Source: an uncultured Caulobacter sp. (lineage in GTDB: Bacteria; Pseudomonadota; Alphaproteobacteria; Caulobacterales; Caulobacteraceae). Taken from it: a stretch of 64,000 nt of DNA. The stretch covers positions 85,773-149,772 of the forward strand of contig CAJYMH010000007.1 of NCBI GenBank assembly GCA_913776195.1, written 5' to 3'. The notes below the pieces were generated by a model. It was not told where the DNA came from. It worked only from the letters and a program-made list of their open reading frames with translations, and did no database searches. A program made the position numbers and the translations under genes. Below are positions 17,654-25,510 of this stretch, in pieces (position 1 is the first letter of the stretch; each line of letters opens with the position of its first letter).

Positions 17654-18748
17654 ATGAAGGCTGCGGTTCTGCGGGAGGTGGGCAAACCGCTCTCCATCGA
17701 ACAGGTCGCCATCGGCAAGCCGGGCCCGCATGAAGTGCTGATCCGCACCGTCGCCGCCGGGGTGTGCCATTCGGATCTGCACTTCGTGGAAGGCTCCTAC
17801 ACCCATCCGCTGCCGGCGGTGCTGGGCCATGAGAGCGCCGGGGTGGTGGAGGCCGTCGGCTCCGAGGTCCGCACGGTGAAGGTGGGTGACCACGTCATCA
17901 CCTGCCTGTCGGCCTTCTGCGGGCATTGCGAGCATTGCCTGACCGGGCACATGAGCCTGTGCGTCAGCCCGGAGACCAAACGACCCAAGGACGCCGAACC
18001 GCGCCTCTATCGCGAGGACGCCGCCGCCCCGCGGATGAACCAGTATCTGAACCTGTCTTCGTTCGCCGAGTACATGCTGATCCACGAGCATGCCTGCACA
18101 TCGATCCGCAAGGACATGCCGCTGGATCGCGCCTGTCTGATCGGCTGCTCGGTGATGACGGGGGTCGGGGCGGTGATCCATACTTCCACCGTACGGCCCG
18201 GCGAAACGGTCGCCGTTATCGGCTGCGGCGGGGTCGGCCTGGCGGCGGTGAATGGCGCGGCCATCGCCGGCGCGGGGCGGATCATCGCCATCGACCGCAT
18301 TCCGGCCAAGCTGGAGCTGGCCAAGAAGTTCGGCGCCACCGATGTGATCAACGCCGCCGAGACCGATCCGGTGAAGGCGGTGCAGGAACTGACTGGCGGC
18401 GGGGTGCATCACAGCTTCGAAGCGATCGGCCTGAAGGTCACCGCAGAGCAATCGTTCAAAATGCTGCGCCGGGGCGGCACGGCCAACATTATCGGCATGA
18501 TCCCCGTGGGGACCATGATCGAACTGCACGGCCCGGACTTCCTCGGCGAGAAGAAGATCCAGGGCTCGTACATGGGGTCGAACCGCTTCCCCGTGGACAT
18601 GCCGCGCCTTGTGGACGCCTACATGGCGGGAAAGCTGAACCTGGACGATCTGATCTCTCGGCGCATCAAGCTCGAAGACGTCAATGACGCCTTCGAGGAG
18701 TTGAAGCGCGGGGAGCTGGCGCGATCGGTGATCATCTTCGACAGCTAG
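17654..18748 (+). CDS. Zinc-dependent alcohol dehydrogenase
   Basis: A 364-residue medium-chain dehydrogenase. Catalytic zinc ligands are visible as GVCHSD (Cys38) and GHESAG (His59-Glu60). The structural zinc lobe has four Cys in CGHCEHCLTGHMSLC (89, 92, 95, 103). The Rossmann motif GCGGVGL follows. The catalytic and structural zinc sites together resemble class III-like and aryl/acyl alcohol dehydrogenases. The start at 17654 is chosen because GGGAGG lies 6 nt before it and abuts the earlier ATG at 17648. Substrate unknown. Confidence 0.92.
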   Translation: MKAAVLREVGKPLSIEQVAIGKPGPHEVLIRTVAAGVCHSDLHFVEGSYTHPLPAVLGHESAGVVEAVGSEVRTVKVGDHVITCLSAFCGHCEHCLTGHMSLCVSPETKRPKDAEPRLYREDAAAPRMNQYLNLSSFAEYMLIHEHACTSIRKDMPLDRACLIGCSVMTGVGAVIHTSTVRPGETVAVIGCGGVGLAAVNGAAIAGAGRIIAIDRIPAKLELAKKFGATDVINAAETDPVKAVQELTGGGVHHSFEAIGLKVTAEQSFKMLRRGGTANIIGMIPVGTMIELHGPDFLGEKKIQGSYMGSNRFPVDMPRLVDAYMAGKLNLDDLISRRIKLEDVNDAFEELKRGELARSVIIFDS

Positions 18749-18759
18749 TCGCTGACCGC

Positions 18760-19155
18760 CTAGCGGCAGTAGTGACGGTACCCGTCGCGGCCCAGATAGG
18801 TGTCGCTGCGGGGGTCGTAGCTGCGGTACTTGCGGGCGCAGTAAGCCACATGGCTGCGGTCGTCGCGCCGGCCATAGGCGCGGTTGGCGTCCGCCTGCGA
18901 ACCCAGGATCGCCGCGCCCAGAGCGAAGCCGATCACACCTGCGGCCAGGGCGTCGTTGTTGTTGCGGTCACGCCAGCGGCGACGGTTGTCCCAGCGACGC
19001 CAGTCGCCCCGGTCGCGATAGTCGCGCCACTGACGCTGATCCACCCAGCGACCGTCATAGTAATAGTAGCCGGGCGGCTGGGCCTGGACGGCCACGGGGG
19101 TGATGACGCCGCCAAAAGTGACGGCGGCCAGTGCGGCGCAGAGTGTTTTGCGCAT
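18760..19155 (-). CDS. BA14K-like secreted protein
   Basis: A 131-residue protein with a signal peptide (MRKTLCAALAAVTFGGVITP, cleaved near VQA). The mature part is rich in Tyr, Trp, Arg and Asp (GYYYYDGRWVDQRQWRDYRD), then has a hydrophobic Gly-rich helix (AAGVIGFALGAAILG). It ends with HVAYCARKYRSYDPRSDTY and HYC, the C-x~24-C signature of BA14K-like proteins. The family is known from Brucella as an immunoreactive, lectin-like envelope protein. Family likely; role here unknown. Confidence 0.8.
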   Translation of the reverse strand: MRKTLCAALAAVTFGGVITPVAVQAQPPGYYYYDGRWVDQRQWRDYRDRGDWRRWDNRRRWRDRNNNDALAAGVIGFALGAAILGSQADANRAYGRRDDRSHVAYCARKYRSYDPRSDTYLGRDGYRHYCR

Positions 19156-19210
19156 GTCGATCTCCGGGTTTTCCCGAAGGCTTCAACGTGCGGCTTGATG
19201 CTTGGCTCCG

Positions 19211-20536
19211 CTAGTCGGCGGCGGCCAGTTGGACGCTGCTCGGGCCTTGGGCCAGCATGGTGTCGATCCGGGCCTTCTTGGCGCGGAAGCGGTTCAGCTC
19301 GGCGCCGGCCAGTATGGTGCCTTGCGGGATTTTGGCCCCGACAGGATTGACGCGGCGGCCGCCGTTGAAGATCTCGTAGTGAAGGTGAGGACCGGTCGAC
19401 ATGCCGGTGGAGCCCACATAGGCCACCAATTGCCCTTGCTTCACGCGTTGGCCCTTCTTCAGGCCCTTGGCGTAGCGCGACAGGTGAGCGTAGCCGGTCT
19501 CCCAGCCGCCGTTGTGGCGGATCTTCACCCAGTTGCCATAGCCGCCCTTGCGGCCGGCCTCGACCACCACGCCGTCGCCGGCGGCCAGGACGGGCGTGCC
19601 GCTGCCGGCTCCGAAGTCGATGCCCTGGTGCATGCGGGTGAAGCCGAGGATCGGGTGGCGACGGGCGCCGAAGCCGGAGGTGATGCGTGCGCCATCCACC
19701 GGCGTGCGCAGCAGGAAGCCGCGGACGTTCTTGCCAGTCTCGTCGAAGTAATCGACGCCGCCGTCATTGCGCTCGAAGCGGTAGAAGCGCAGGCCTTTGA
19801 TCTCGGCGTATTCCAGATCGCCGGCCTCGATCGTGCGGCCGCTTTCAGTGACCTTGCGGTCGAAGATCAGACTGAAATTGTCGCCTGCCTTGATGTCGCG
19901 GGAGAAGTCCAGCTTGTGCGAGAACAGCTTCACCACCTGGGCGGTGACGGTTGGGGTGGCCCCGGCGCGGGCGGCGGACTCGAACAACGAGCCATGCATC
20001 TCGCCCTGAGCGACGGTGGTTTCGTCGCGGACTTCTTCTTCCAGTTCACGCAGGCGAAGCGCGCCGTCGAAGGTGCGCGAGACGGTGATGGCGCTGGACG
20101 GGCTGGTGCGCAGCGACAGGCCGATCAGGCGGGCTGGACCGCCGCGGTCGCCGCGCGGTCGGGCGAGGGCGATATCCAGGGCCATGCCGGCCTTGATCTT
20201 CACGGTGTCCATGGCGCCGGCCAGGGTGTTGACCACCATGGCGGCCTCGTCGGCCTCGACGCCGGCGCGCTGCACGGCGCCTTGCAAGGTCTCGCCCGGG
20301 CGCACCTTCACCGGCACGCTCTGGGCGCGGGTCAGGCCCGGCTGGGCCTCGGCCTGGGCGAAGGCCTTGTGTTGAAGGGCGGTCATCTCGGCCGTGTTCA
20401 GGGCCGGTTGGGCGGGGGCGCCCGCTTCTAGAGGAACAAGCTTCATCGCCAGGGTGATGGCGACGACGGCGGCGGAACCGACCAGCAGTTTCGGCAGCAA
20501 GCGGGCGGCCGGGCGTCGCGGATCGAATTCCTGCAT
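19211..20536 (-). CDS. M23-family peptidoglycan endopeptidase
   Basis: A 441-residue membrane-anchored or exported protein. A short N-terminus and transmembrane segment (LLVGSAAVVAITLAMKLV) precede a LysM/OapA-like region (VKVRPGETLQGAVQRAG). The C-terminal M23 domain has GFGARRHPILG, HQGIDFGAGSGTPV and GPHLHYEIFNGG, so both metal-binding motifs are present and the enzyme should be active. These proteins cut peptide cross-links in peptidoglycan during growth or division. The start at 20536 is chosen over 20632 because the upstream 32 residues lack a sensible signal. Confidence 0.93.
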   Translation of the reverse strand: MQEFDPRRPAARLLPKLLVGSAAVVAITLAMKLVPLEAGAPAQPALNTAEMTALQHKAFAQAEAQPGLTRAQSVPVKVRPGETLQGAVQRAGVEADEAAMVVNTLAGAMDTVKIKAGMALDIALARPRGDRGGPARLIGLSLRTSPSSAITVSRTFDGALRLRELEEEVRDETTVAQGEMHGSLFESAARAGATPTVTAQVVKLFSHKLDFSRDIKAGDNFSLIFDRKVTESGRTIEAGDLEYAEIKGLRFYRFERNDGGVDYFDETGKNVRGFLLRTPVDGARITSGFGARRHPILGFTRMHQGIDFGAGSGTPVLAAGDGVVVEAGRKGGYGNWVKIRHNGGWETGYAHLSRYAKGLKKGQRVKQGQLVAYVGSTGMSTGPHLHYEIFNGGRRVNPVGAKIPQGTILAGAELNRFRAKKARIDTMLAQGPSSVQLAAAD

Positions 20537-20682
20537 CGTTCCCCCTATCGATGTCGGTCTCCAGCCGTCAGCACACCCCTGGCGACCGCTGGAAGGTGGC
20601 GGGAAGTTCCCGATGTTCGCCCGCAAAGGCAAGCAATTTGCGCGACTTGGGCGCTTTGTCGCGGGTGAAACGGGTGAAAAAT

Positions 20683-20708
20683 AAGGCGGCCTCGGATGAG
20701 GCCGCCTT
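20683..20708 (-). terminator. Rho-independent terminator of the RsaA-anchor-like gene
   Basis: Perfect 11-bp arms (AAGGCGGCCTC / GAGGCCGCCTT) with a 4-nt loop are followed on the minus strand by ATTTTTC. It lies 34-59 nt past the stop codon at 20742. Confidence 0.9.
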
Positions 20709-20741
20709 GGCAGTTCTACTCGGGGATTATGACGTTTTGGT

Positions 20742-21947
20742 TCAAGCCATCCAGGCGGTGTCGTTGGAGTAGGCCGCCACCAGGCTGACGTTGAACTGAG
20801 CCTCGCTGTCGGCGAGGTCGAAGTAGAAGTTTTCCAGCGCGTTGGCGTAGATGCCCACGTCCGCCTTGATCGCCTCGGCCAGGACGTAACCGATCAGGCC
20901 TGCCTTGGCGGCCAGTTCGGTGTCGCCGGCGCCGATGCGGCTGGAGGCCAGGGTGTCGAAGTAGCTCTTGCGGCCGACAATGTCGGCGATCGCGGCCTCG
21001 ACATTGACGCCGGCCGCGGCGGCTTCGCTGTTGCCGATGATCGTGCCGTAGGCTTTGCGCACAGCCCCTTCGAAGTCGAGGCCGCCGTACTCGTTCTTGA
21101 ACGAGACCGCGGCTTCACCGAAGAGGCCGAGGTTGGCGGCGAAGTTGATGTACCGGTTCTCTAGATTGAAGCCTTGATAGTAGGCGTCCGTCAGATCGGT
21201 CGGGTTCAGGCTGTCCACTGCGTTGACCAGGAAATCCAGGCCCGCGACCGTCGGTGTCTTGCCAGTGAAGAACTGATAGCTGGTGATCGCCACGGCGCTG
21301 GTGTCGATGGCGAAATCGGTGATCAGGCGCACGGCCTCCGTCGTCGTCAGGGTTCCTGCGTCCACCCGATTCCAGATCTGGGTCAGGGCGGCCACGTCGC
21401 CCGCGGCCTTCGCCGAGCCGGCGTCGACGCGGGTGATGTTCTGGTAGGCGACTTCCAGGTCGAGCTGGGTGTTGCTGCCCGGAAGCCAGCCGGTGCCGCC
21501 GGAGCCGGAGCCGCCGGGGTTCTCGACGCCGTTGTTACCGTTGCCATCGACGTCGCCGCTGCCGTTGTCGCCTGTTCCGGAGCCGCCGCCGCCCGTGCCG
21601 CCGCCGCCGGTTCCGCCGCCGCCGGTTCCGCCGCCGCCCGTGCCGCCACCGCCAGTACCGCCACCGCCAGTACCGCCGCCGCCAGTACCGCCGCCGCCGA
21701 TGTCGATCGTGACGCCGCCACCGACATCAGGAAGGATGTCGATGTCGATCCCGCCGCCAAGGTCGAGCCCGGGCAGGACGTCCACGCCGAGGAGGGCGTT
21801 GCTGGTGTTGGCGTTCACGCCGCCGGCGAGGCCAGGCAGGATGTTCAGGCCAAGGCTGTTCGTGTTCAGGCCCACGCCGCCGAGGAGGCCGGGCAGGAGG
21901 GTCAGCTGGCCAGCTTGGCCCCCAATCAAACCAGTGTTGTCGGTCAT
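20742..21947 (-). CDS. LPGLxGG-repeat protein with C-terminal RsaA-anchor-like domain (paralogue A)
   Basis: A 401-residue protein with no Sec signal peptide. Residues about 10-80 hold irregular repeats of the type ILPGLxGGV. A linker of seven GGGGT units plus GGGGS follows, then an acidic Gly/Asn stretch. The last about 230 residues form a folded domain with ITSYQFFTGKTPTVAGLDFL, LTDAYYQGFNLENRYINFAA and SYFDTLASSR, closely resembling the N-terminal LPS-anchoring domain of the Caulobacter S-layer protein RsaA as I know it. Placing this domain at the C-terminus is unusual. Export, if any, could be by type I secretion, which is inference. Start: ATG at 21945-21947 with GGAGAGAG. A strong terminator follows. 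Function unknown. Confidence 0.82.
   Translation of the reverse strand: MTDNTGLIGGQAGQLTLLPGLLGGVGLNTNSLGLNILPGLAGGVNANTSNALLGVDVLPGLDLGGGIDIDILPDVGGGVTIDIGGGGTGGGGTGGGGTGGGGTGGGGTGGGGTGGGGTGGGGSGTGDNGSGDVDGNGNNGVENPGGSGSGGTGWLPGSNTQLDLEVAYQNITRVDAGSAKAAGDVAALTQIWNRVDAGTLTTTEAVRLITDFAIDTSAVAITSYQFFTGKTPTVAGLDFLVNAVDSLNPTDLTDAYYQGFNLENRYINFAANLGLFGEAAVSFKNEYGGLDFEGAVRKAYGTIIGNSEAAAAGVNVEAAIADIVGRKSYFDTLASSRIGAGDTELAAKAGLIGYVLAEAIKADVGIYANALENFYFDLADSEAQFNVSLVAAYSNDTAWMA
21582..21698 (-). repeat. 15-bp tandem repeat encoding GGGGT units
   Basis: Seven 15-bp units plus a final half unit encode (GGGGT)7 and the four Gly of GGGGS in paralogue A. The Thr codons vary (ACG, ACC, ACT), so the array is old enough to have drifted. 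Such arrays can change length by slippage. Confidence 0.85.
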
Positions 21948-22089
21948 TGAGCTCTCTCCAAATGTCCCCCACTCCCTATACAAATACGAGAGTGATTTGG
22001 TTCCACGACCGCTATGGTTGAGCTTTTACCTTTAGAAGTTGCGAACGAGGCTTGAAGTAACGCAACGCGTGCAACCGCCTAGGGTTGAG

Positions 22090-22118
22090 GGCCTGCCGCG
22101 AATAAACCGCGACAGGCC
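22090..22118 (-). terminator. Hairpin downstream of paralogue B
   Basis: Stem GGCCTGTCGCG / CGCGGCAGGCC with one G-U pair and a 7-nt loop, about 10 nt past the stop at 22128. No U-tract follows, so it may only slow or partly terminate transcription into paralogue A. Confidence 0.45.
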
Positions 22119-22127
22119 TCAAGTTCG

Positions 22128-23492
22128 TCACGCCATCCAGGCGCTGTCGTCGTTGTAGGCGGCCACCAGCCCGACCTTGAACTGCGCCTGGCCGTCGGAC
22201 AGGTCGTAGTAGAAGTTTTCGAGCGAGTTGGCGTACTTGCCCACGTCAGCCTTCACCGCCTCGGCCAGGATGTAGCCGACCAGCGCGGCCTTGGAGGCCA
22301 GATCAATGTTGGTGTTGTTGATCCGCGTCGTCGCCAGCTCGTCGAAGTAGGCCTTTCGCCCGACGATGTTGGCGATGGCCGCGTCGGTGTCGACGCCAAG
22401 CGCCCGAGCTTCCTGGATGCCGATCACCTGATCGTAGATGCTCCGCGCCGCCTGGGCGAAGGTCATGTCCCCGTAGGTCATGCCGAACGACTTGGCGCTT
22501 TCACCCGAGAGACCCAGAGCCGCCGCGAAGTTGATGTAGCGGTTCTCGAGGTTGAAGTTCGCGTAGTAGGCGTCCGTCAGGTCGAACGGGTTCAACTCGT
22601 CACCGGTGTTGACCAGGTAGTCCAGGCCCTTGGCCGAGGGGATCTGGCCGGTGAAGAACTGGTAGGTCAGGACGGCGACCGACGTGGTGGCGTCGGCGAA
22701 GTCGATGATCCGGTCCACGGCCTGCTGGGTGGTCATCGTCCCTGCGGTGACGGCGGCCTTGAACTGATTGACCTGCAGGACCTGGGCGACCGGTGCCTTG
22801 GCGGAGGTTGGATCGAGCCGGGTGACGTTCTGATACGCCGTCATCAGGTCCAGGTTGATGTTTGGCGAGGCGGGGGTCCATCCGTCGTTGCCGATGCCGG
22901 CGCCGTCGTCATTGTTGTCGCCGTTGTCACCGTTGGTGGGGTCGTCGTCATCATCGTCCCCGCCTGGATCAGTGGGATCATCGGGATCGTCGATGTCATC
23001 GGGGATCAGCGGAACGTTGACGCCGAGATCAAGGTCGATGCCGTCGTTCAGATCGACGCCCAGGTCCACGCCGAGCAGTCCAGGCAGGATGTCGATCCCG
23101 ACCGTGCCGTCGTCCAGATCCACGCCGACGCCGCCGGCCAGACCGGGAAGGATGTTGATGCCGACGCCGCTGCGGGTATCGACTCCGATCAGGTCGCTCA
23201 GATCAATTCCGCCGCCGGCTAGGCGGGGAAGAATGCCGCCAAGACCCGGCAGGACGCCGCCGGACCCGCCGCCGCCGAGGACTGGCAGAACATTTTCCAG
23301 GTCAGGCAGGATTGAACCCTGACCGCCGTCGGCGCCCGGCAGGACGCTCACGTCCGCCAGTCTCCCGCCCCCCAGCGTCACATCAACGCCGCCGGCAAGT
23401 TGGGGAAGGACCTCCACGGTGAGCGAACCGCCCTGACCGTTGGTCCCGCTGGTTCCGCCGATATTGATCAGACCGAGAAGTGAAAAGGCCAT
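22128..23492 (-). CDS. LPGLxGG-repeat protein with C-terminal RsaA-anchor-like domain (paralogue B)
   Basis: A 454-residue paralogue of the gene at 20742-21947, in tandem and on the same strand. Residues about 20-170 carry the repeats, including INILPGLAGGV, which is nearly identical to LNILPGLAGGV in paralogue A. The linker here is acidic (an Asp/Pro/Asn-rich run with six consecutive Asp) instead of GGGGT. The C-terminal domain again has LTYQFFTGQIPSAKGLDYLV, LTDAYYANFNLENRYINFAA and AYFDELATTR, and both proteins end in DxAWMA. No signal peptide is visible. The acidic linker could bind calcium, which is inference. GGGAG lies before the ATG at 23490-23492. Function unknown. Confidence 0.82.
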   Translation of the reverse strand: MAFSLLGLINIGGTSGTNGQGGSLTVEVLPQLAGGVDVTLGGGRLADVSVLPGADGGQGSILPDLENVLPVLGGGGSGGVLPGLGGILPRLAGGGIDLSDLIGVDTRSGVGINILPGLAGGVGVDLDDGTVGIDILPGLLGVDLGVDLNDGIDLDLGVNVPLIPDDIDDPDDPTDPGGDDDDDDPTNGDNGDNNDDGAGIGNDGWTPASPNINLDLMTAYQNVTRLDPTSAKAPVAQVLQVNQFKAAVTAGTMTTQQAVDRIIDFADATTSVAVLTYQFFTGQIPSAKGLDYLVNTGDELNPFDLTDAYYANFNLENRYINFAAALGLSGESAKSFGMTYGDMTFAQAARSIYDQVIGIQEARALGVDTDAAIANIVGRKAYFDELATTRINNTNIDLASKAALVGYILAEAVKADVGKYANSLENFYYDLSDGQAQFKVGLVAAYNDDSAWMA

Positions 23493-23552
23493 GGTTTTGC
23501 TCCCTTACAGCCATGGCTGAAAGCACAACCCGGAAGCGCGATTGTTGCTCAA

Positions 23553-23578
23553 TGAGTCAGCCATGAGTTGAGTCAACT
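23553..23578. promoter_or_regulatory. Two TGAGTCA elements containing GANTC sites, upstream of paralogue B
   Basis: TGAGTCA occurs at 23553-23559 and 23569-23575, 16 bp apart, the second inside the 13-bp palindrome AGTTGAGTCAACT (23566-23578). Each holds GAGTC, a GANTC target of the CcrM methylase. They lie 61-86 bp before the paralogue B start, a promoter position. Control by CcrM/GcrA is inference. Confidence 0.5.
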
Positions 23579-23613
23579 GGGTGTTAACCAATGCATTGAG
23601 GCGCAAAGCAAAA

Positions 23614-23638
23614 CGCCCGCCGGCTGAGCCGACGGGCG
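23614..23638 (-). terminator. Rho-independent terminator of ctrA
   Basis: Arms CGCCCGCCGGCT / AGCCGACGGGCG (one G-U pair) meet over a very short centre and are followed on the minus strand by TTTTGCTTTG. It starts about 30 nt after the ctrA stop at 23670. Confidence 0.85.
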
Positions 23639-23669
23639 CTTGCGAAGTCTTGTTCGGCTTGAAGGGGCT

Positions 23670-24365
23670 TTAGGCCGCCTGCATGCCTTCCTGCGGGTCG
23701 CGCAGCACGTAGCCGCGGCCCCAGACGGTTTCGATGTGGTGCTTGCCCTGGGCCGAAGCCGCCAACTTCTTGCGAAGCTTGCAGATGAAGACGTCGATGA
23801 TCTTCAGTTCCGGCTCGTCCATGCCGCCGTACAGGTGGTTCAGGAACATCTCCTTGGTCAGGGTCGTGCCCTTACGCAGGGAGAGCAGCTCCAGCATCTG
23901 ATATTCCTTGCCGGTCAGATGCACGCGGATGCCGTTCACTTCGACGGTCTTGGCGTCGAGGTTCACCGTAATGTCGCCGGTCCTGATCACCGACTGGGCG
24001 TGGCCCTTCGAGCGGCGGACCACGGCGTGGATGCGGGCGATCAGCTCGTCCTTGTGGAACGGCTTGGTCAGGTAGTCGTCGGCGCCGCCGCCCAGGGTTT
24101 TCACCTTGGTGTCGATCTCGGCCGTGCCCGACAGGATCATGATCGGCGTATTGATCTTCGCGACCCGCAGGGTGCGCAGAACGTCCATGCCGCTCATGTC
24201 CGGGAGGGACAGGTCGAGCAGGATCAGGTCGTAGTCGTAGATCTTGCCCAGATCGACGCCTTCTTCCCCCAGATCCGTCGTGTAGACGTTGAAGCCTTCT
24301 GACTTCAGCATCAGCTCGATGGTCTGCGCAGTGGCGCTGTCATCTTCGATCAACAGTACGCGCAT
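23670..24365 (-). CDS. ctrA: Cell-cycle master regulator CtrA
   Basis: A 231-residue OmpR-family response regulator, the exact length of Caulobacter CtrA. The receiver has the acidic pair at residues 8-9 and the phosphorylated Asp51 in [15 protein letters not shown], with TKPFHKDEL further on. The C-terminal winged helix includes [20 protein letters not shown] and [13 protein letters not shown]. It ends in Ala-Ala, the ClpXP degradation tail. CtrA silences the origin and drives flagellar, pilus and division genes. The start at 24365 excludes 25 non-homologous residues. A TTAA-type box and a GANTC cluster lie upstream. Confidence 0.98.
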   Translation of the reverse strand: MRVLLIEDDSATAQTIELMLKSEGFNVYTTDLGEEGVDLGKIYDYDLILLDLSLPDMSGMDVLRTLRVAKINTPIMILSGTAEIDTKVKTLGGGADDYLTKPFHKDELIARIHAVVRRSKGHAQSVIRTGDITVNLDAKTVEVNGIRVHLTGKEYQMLELLSLRKGTTLTKEMFLNHLYGGMDEPELKIIDVFICKLRKKLAASAQGKHHIETVWGRGYVLRDPQEGMQAA

Positions 24366-24467
24366 CAGCCCCTCACAGCCCCCAAAGACGGCTAGAATTT
24401 CCAAAGGGTCGGCAAAGCTCGACCCCGCTCTCGCCGACACATTGTGGGCGAGAGAATTTAAGATCGG

Positions 24468-24481
24468 TTAATGGTGAATGA
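24468..24481 (-). promoter_or_regulatory. CtrA-like box upstream of ctrA (TTAA-N6-TTAA)
   Basis: TTAACCGATCTTAA on the minus strand, about 103-116 bp before the ctrA ATG. It fits positive autoregulation from a P2-type promoter as in Caulobacter, but the spacer is 6 nt rather than the textbook 7. Confidence 0.6.
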
Positions 24482-24491
24482 CCCTTCGGGA

Positions 24492-24564
24492 GAATCGTTA
24501 AGCTGATTTGCGAATCGTGAGCAAGCGTCGCCGGGACTCCGATCGCAATTTTTGTCACCGATTC
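24492..24564. promoter_or_regulatory. Cluster of four GANTC sites upstream of ctrA
   Basis: GAATC (24492-24496), GAATC (24512-24516), GACTC (24535-24539) and GATTC (24560-24564) occur within 73 bp. In Caulobacter, CcrM methylation of a GANTC site at ctrA P1 ties transcription to replication fork passage. Confidence 0.6.
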
Positions 24565-24597
24565 TTTTGCGACCCCGAAGTCCAAGCACAGCAAGGC

Positions 24598-25371
24598 TTA
24601 GAGGGCGATCCAGCCCGCCGCCCGCAGCTTCGCCACACTGGCCCGGGAGACGGGCGCTTCGACCCCGTTGGCGAGCTCCAAGCGCAGGTTTCGGCCGTCT
24701 TCAATAACCCTAACGACGGCGTGTCGGGCCACCCACCAGGAGCGGTGGACCTGCATTCCCTCCAGCCCGCCGAGCTCGCTCATGGCCTGGCCCAGCGACA
24801 GCAGGACGAGGTCCGAGCCCTGGGTGGTGTGCATGCGCACGTAGTGATCCTCCATCTGCAGGCAGAGAAGATCGCGCCCAAGGCGGGGCGGCAGGCGGCG
24901 CAGGAAGGCCGGTTCGGATGGTGTCGCGGCGGGCGCGCTGGGGATCGGATCTGCGACGCGAAGCCGCAGGAGAGCGTAGGCCGTAACGTAGACTAGGCCG
25001 ATCAACAGCGATTGAGCGTACCACTCGGCCCAGCTGATGCCGGCGATCGCCGGCCACAGGGCGATCGCGGCGGCGCGGACGATGGCGCACAGCGGCGCGG
25101 TGGCGACCGCCACCACCGCAGGTATCCAGGCCCAGAACGGAATGCGCGCCCGCATCATCCGCGGCGTCAGCCAGCGCAGGAGCAGGCCGAAAGATATTCC
25201 GCTGAGCAGGAAGCTGCCGGCCCAGTAGGCGATCCGCACAGGGATCACGTCGTTGAAGTAGCTGCCGAAGGGCCCGATCAGCCCCATGATCGCGCCCACG
25301 CCCGCACAGACGGCCAGGTCGATCGCCCAGGCGCGCGGGGTGTTCAGGCTGCGGAGCGGGTGCGACGCCAT
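24598..25371 (-). CDS. Membrane-bound LytTR-domain transcription regulator
   Basis: A 257-residue protein with about four transmembrane helices in its first 150 residues (for example WAIDLAVCAGVGAIMGLIG and WYAQSLLIGLVYVTAYALL). A C-terminal LytTR DNA-binding domain follows (DLLCLQMEDHYVRMHTTQG, MQVHRSWWVARHAV, VEAPVSRASVAKLRAAG). There is no receiver domain, so it would sense at the membrane and act on DNA directly, as in LytTR regulatory systems. It is divergent from a secreted hydrolase with an inverted repeat between them. Start at 25371 (MASHPLRSL) opens just before the first helix. Ligand unknown. Confidence 0.88.
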   Translation of the reverse strand: MASHPLRSLNTPRAWAIDLAVCAGVGAIMGLIGPFGSYFNDVIPVRIAYWAGSFLLSGISFGLLLRWLTPRMMRARIPFWAWIPAVVAVATAPLCAIVRAAAIALWPAIAGISWAEWYAQSLLIGLVYVTAYALLRLRVADPIPSAPAATPSEPAFLRRLPPRLGRDLLCLQMEDHYVRMHTTQGSDLVLLSLGQAMSELGGLEGMQVHRSWWVARHAVVRVIEDGRNLRLELANGVEAPVSRASVAKLRAAGWIAL

Positions 25372-25429
25372 GATCCCTCTATAGCCCGGCTTGCCGTGGT
25401 GGAAACCCGCTCGCCGAACAGCGAACCCG

Positions 25430-25445
25430 TTCGCCCATTGGCGAA
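25430..25445. promoter_or_regulatory. Inverted repeat in the LytTR/hydrolase divergent region
   Basis: TTCGCC-N4-GGCGAA is a perfect inverted repeat. A second weaker one (TCGC-N6-GCGA) lies at about 25411-25424. Both lie between the two divergent start codons, a fitting place for an operator. Binding by the LytTR protein is inference. Confidence 0.4.
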
Positions 25446-25510
25446 GGCGTGGTGGCGGGCTCGCCGTCAAAGCGTCAGCAAGGGGCGACGCAAACGCTGA
25501 AAGGAGCGCC

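Noticed and set aside
21469..22035. Pro-rich plus-strand frame opposite paralogue A
   Set aside because: It is the complement of the GGGGT repeats; the minus frame has the conserved domain, Shine-Dalgarno and terminator.
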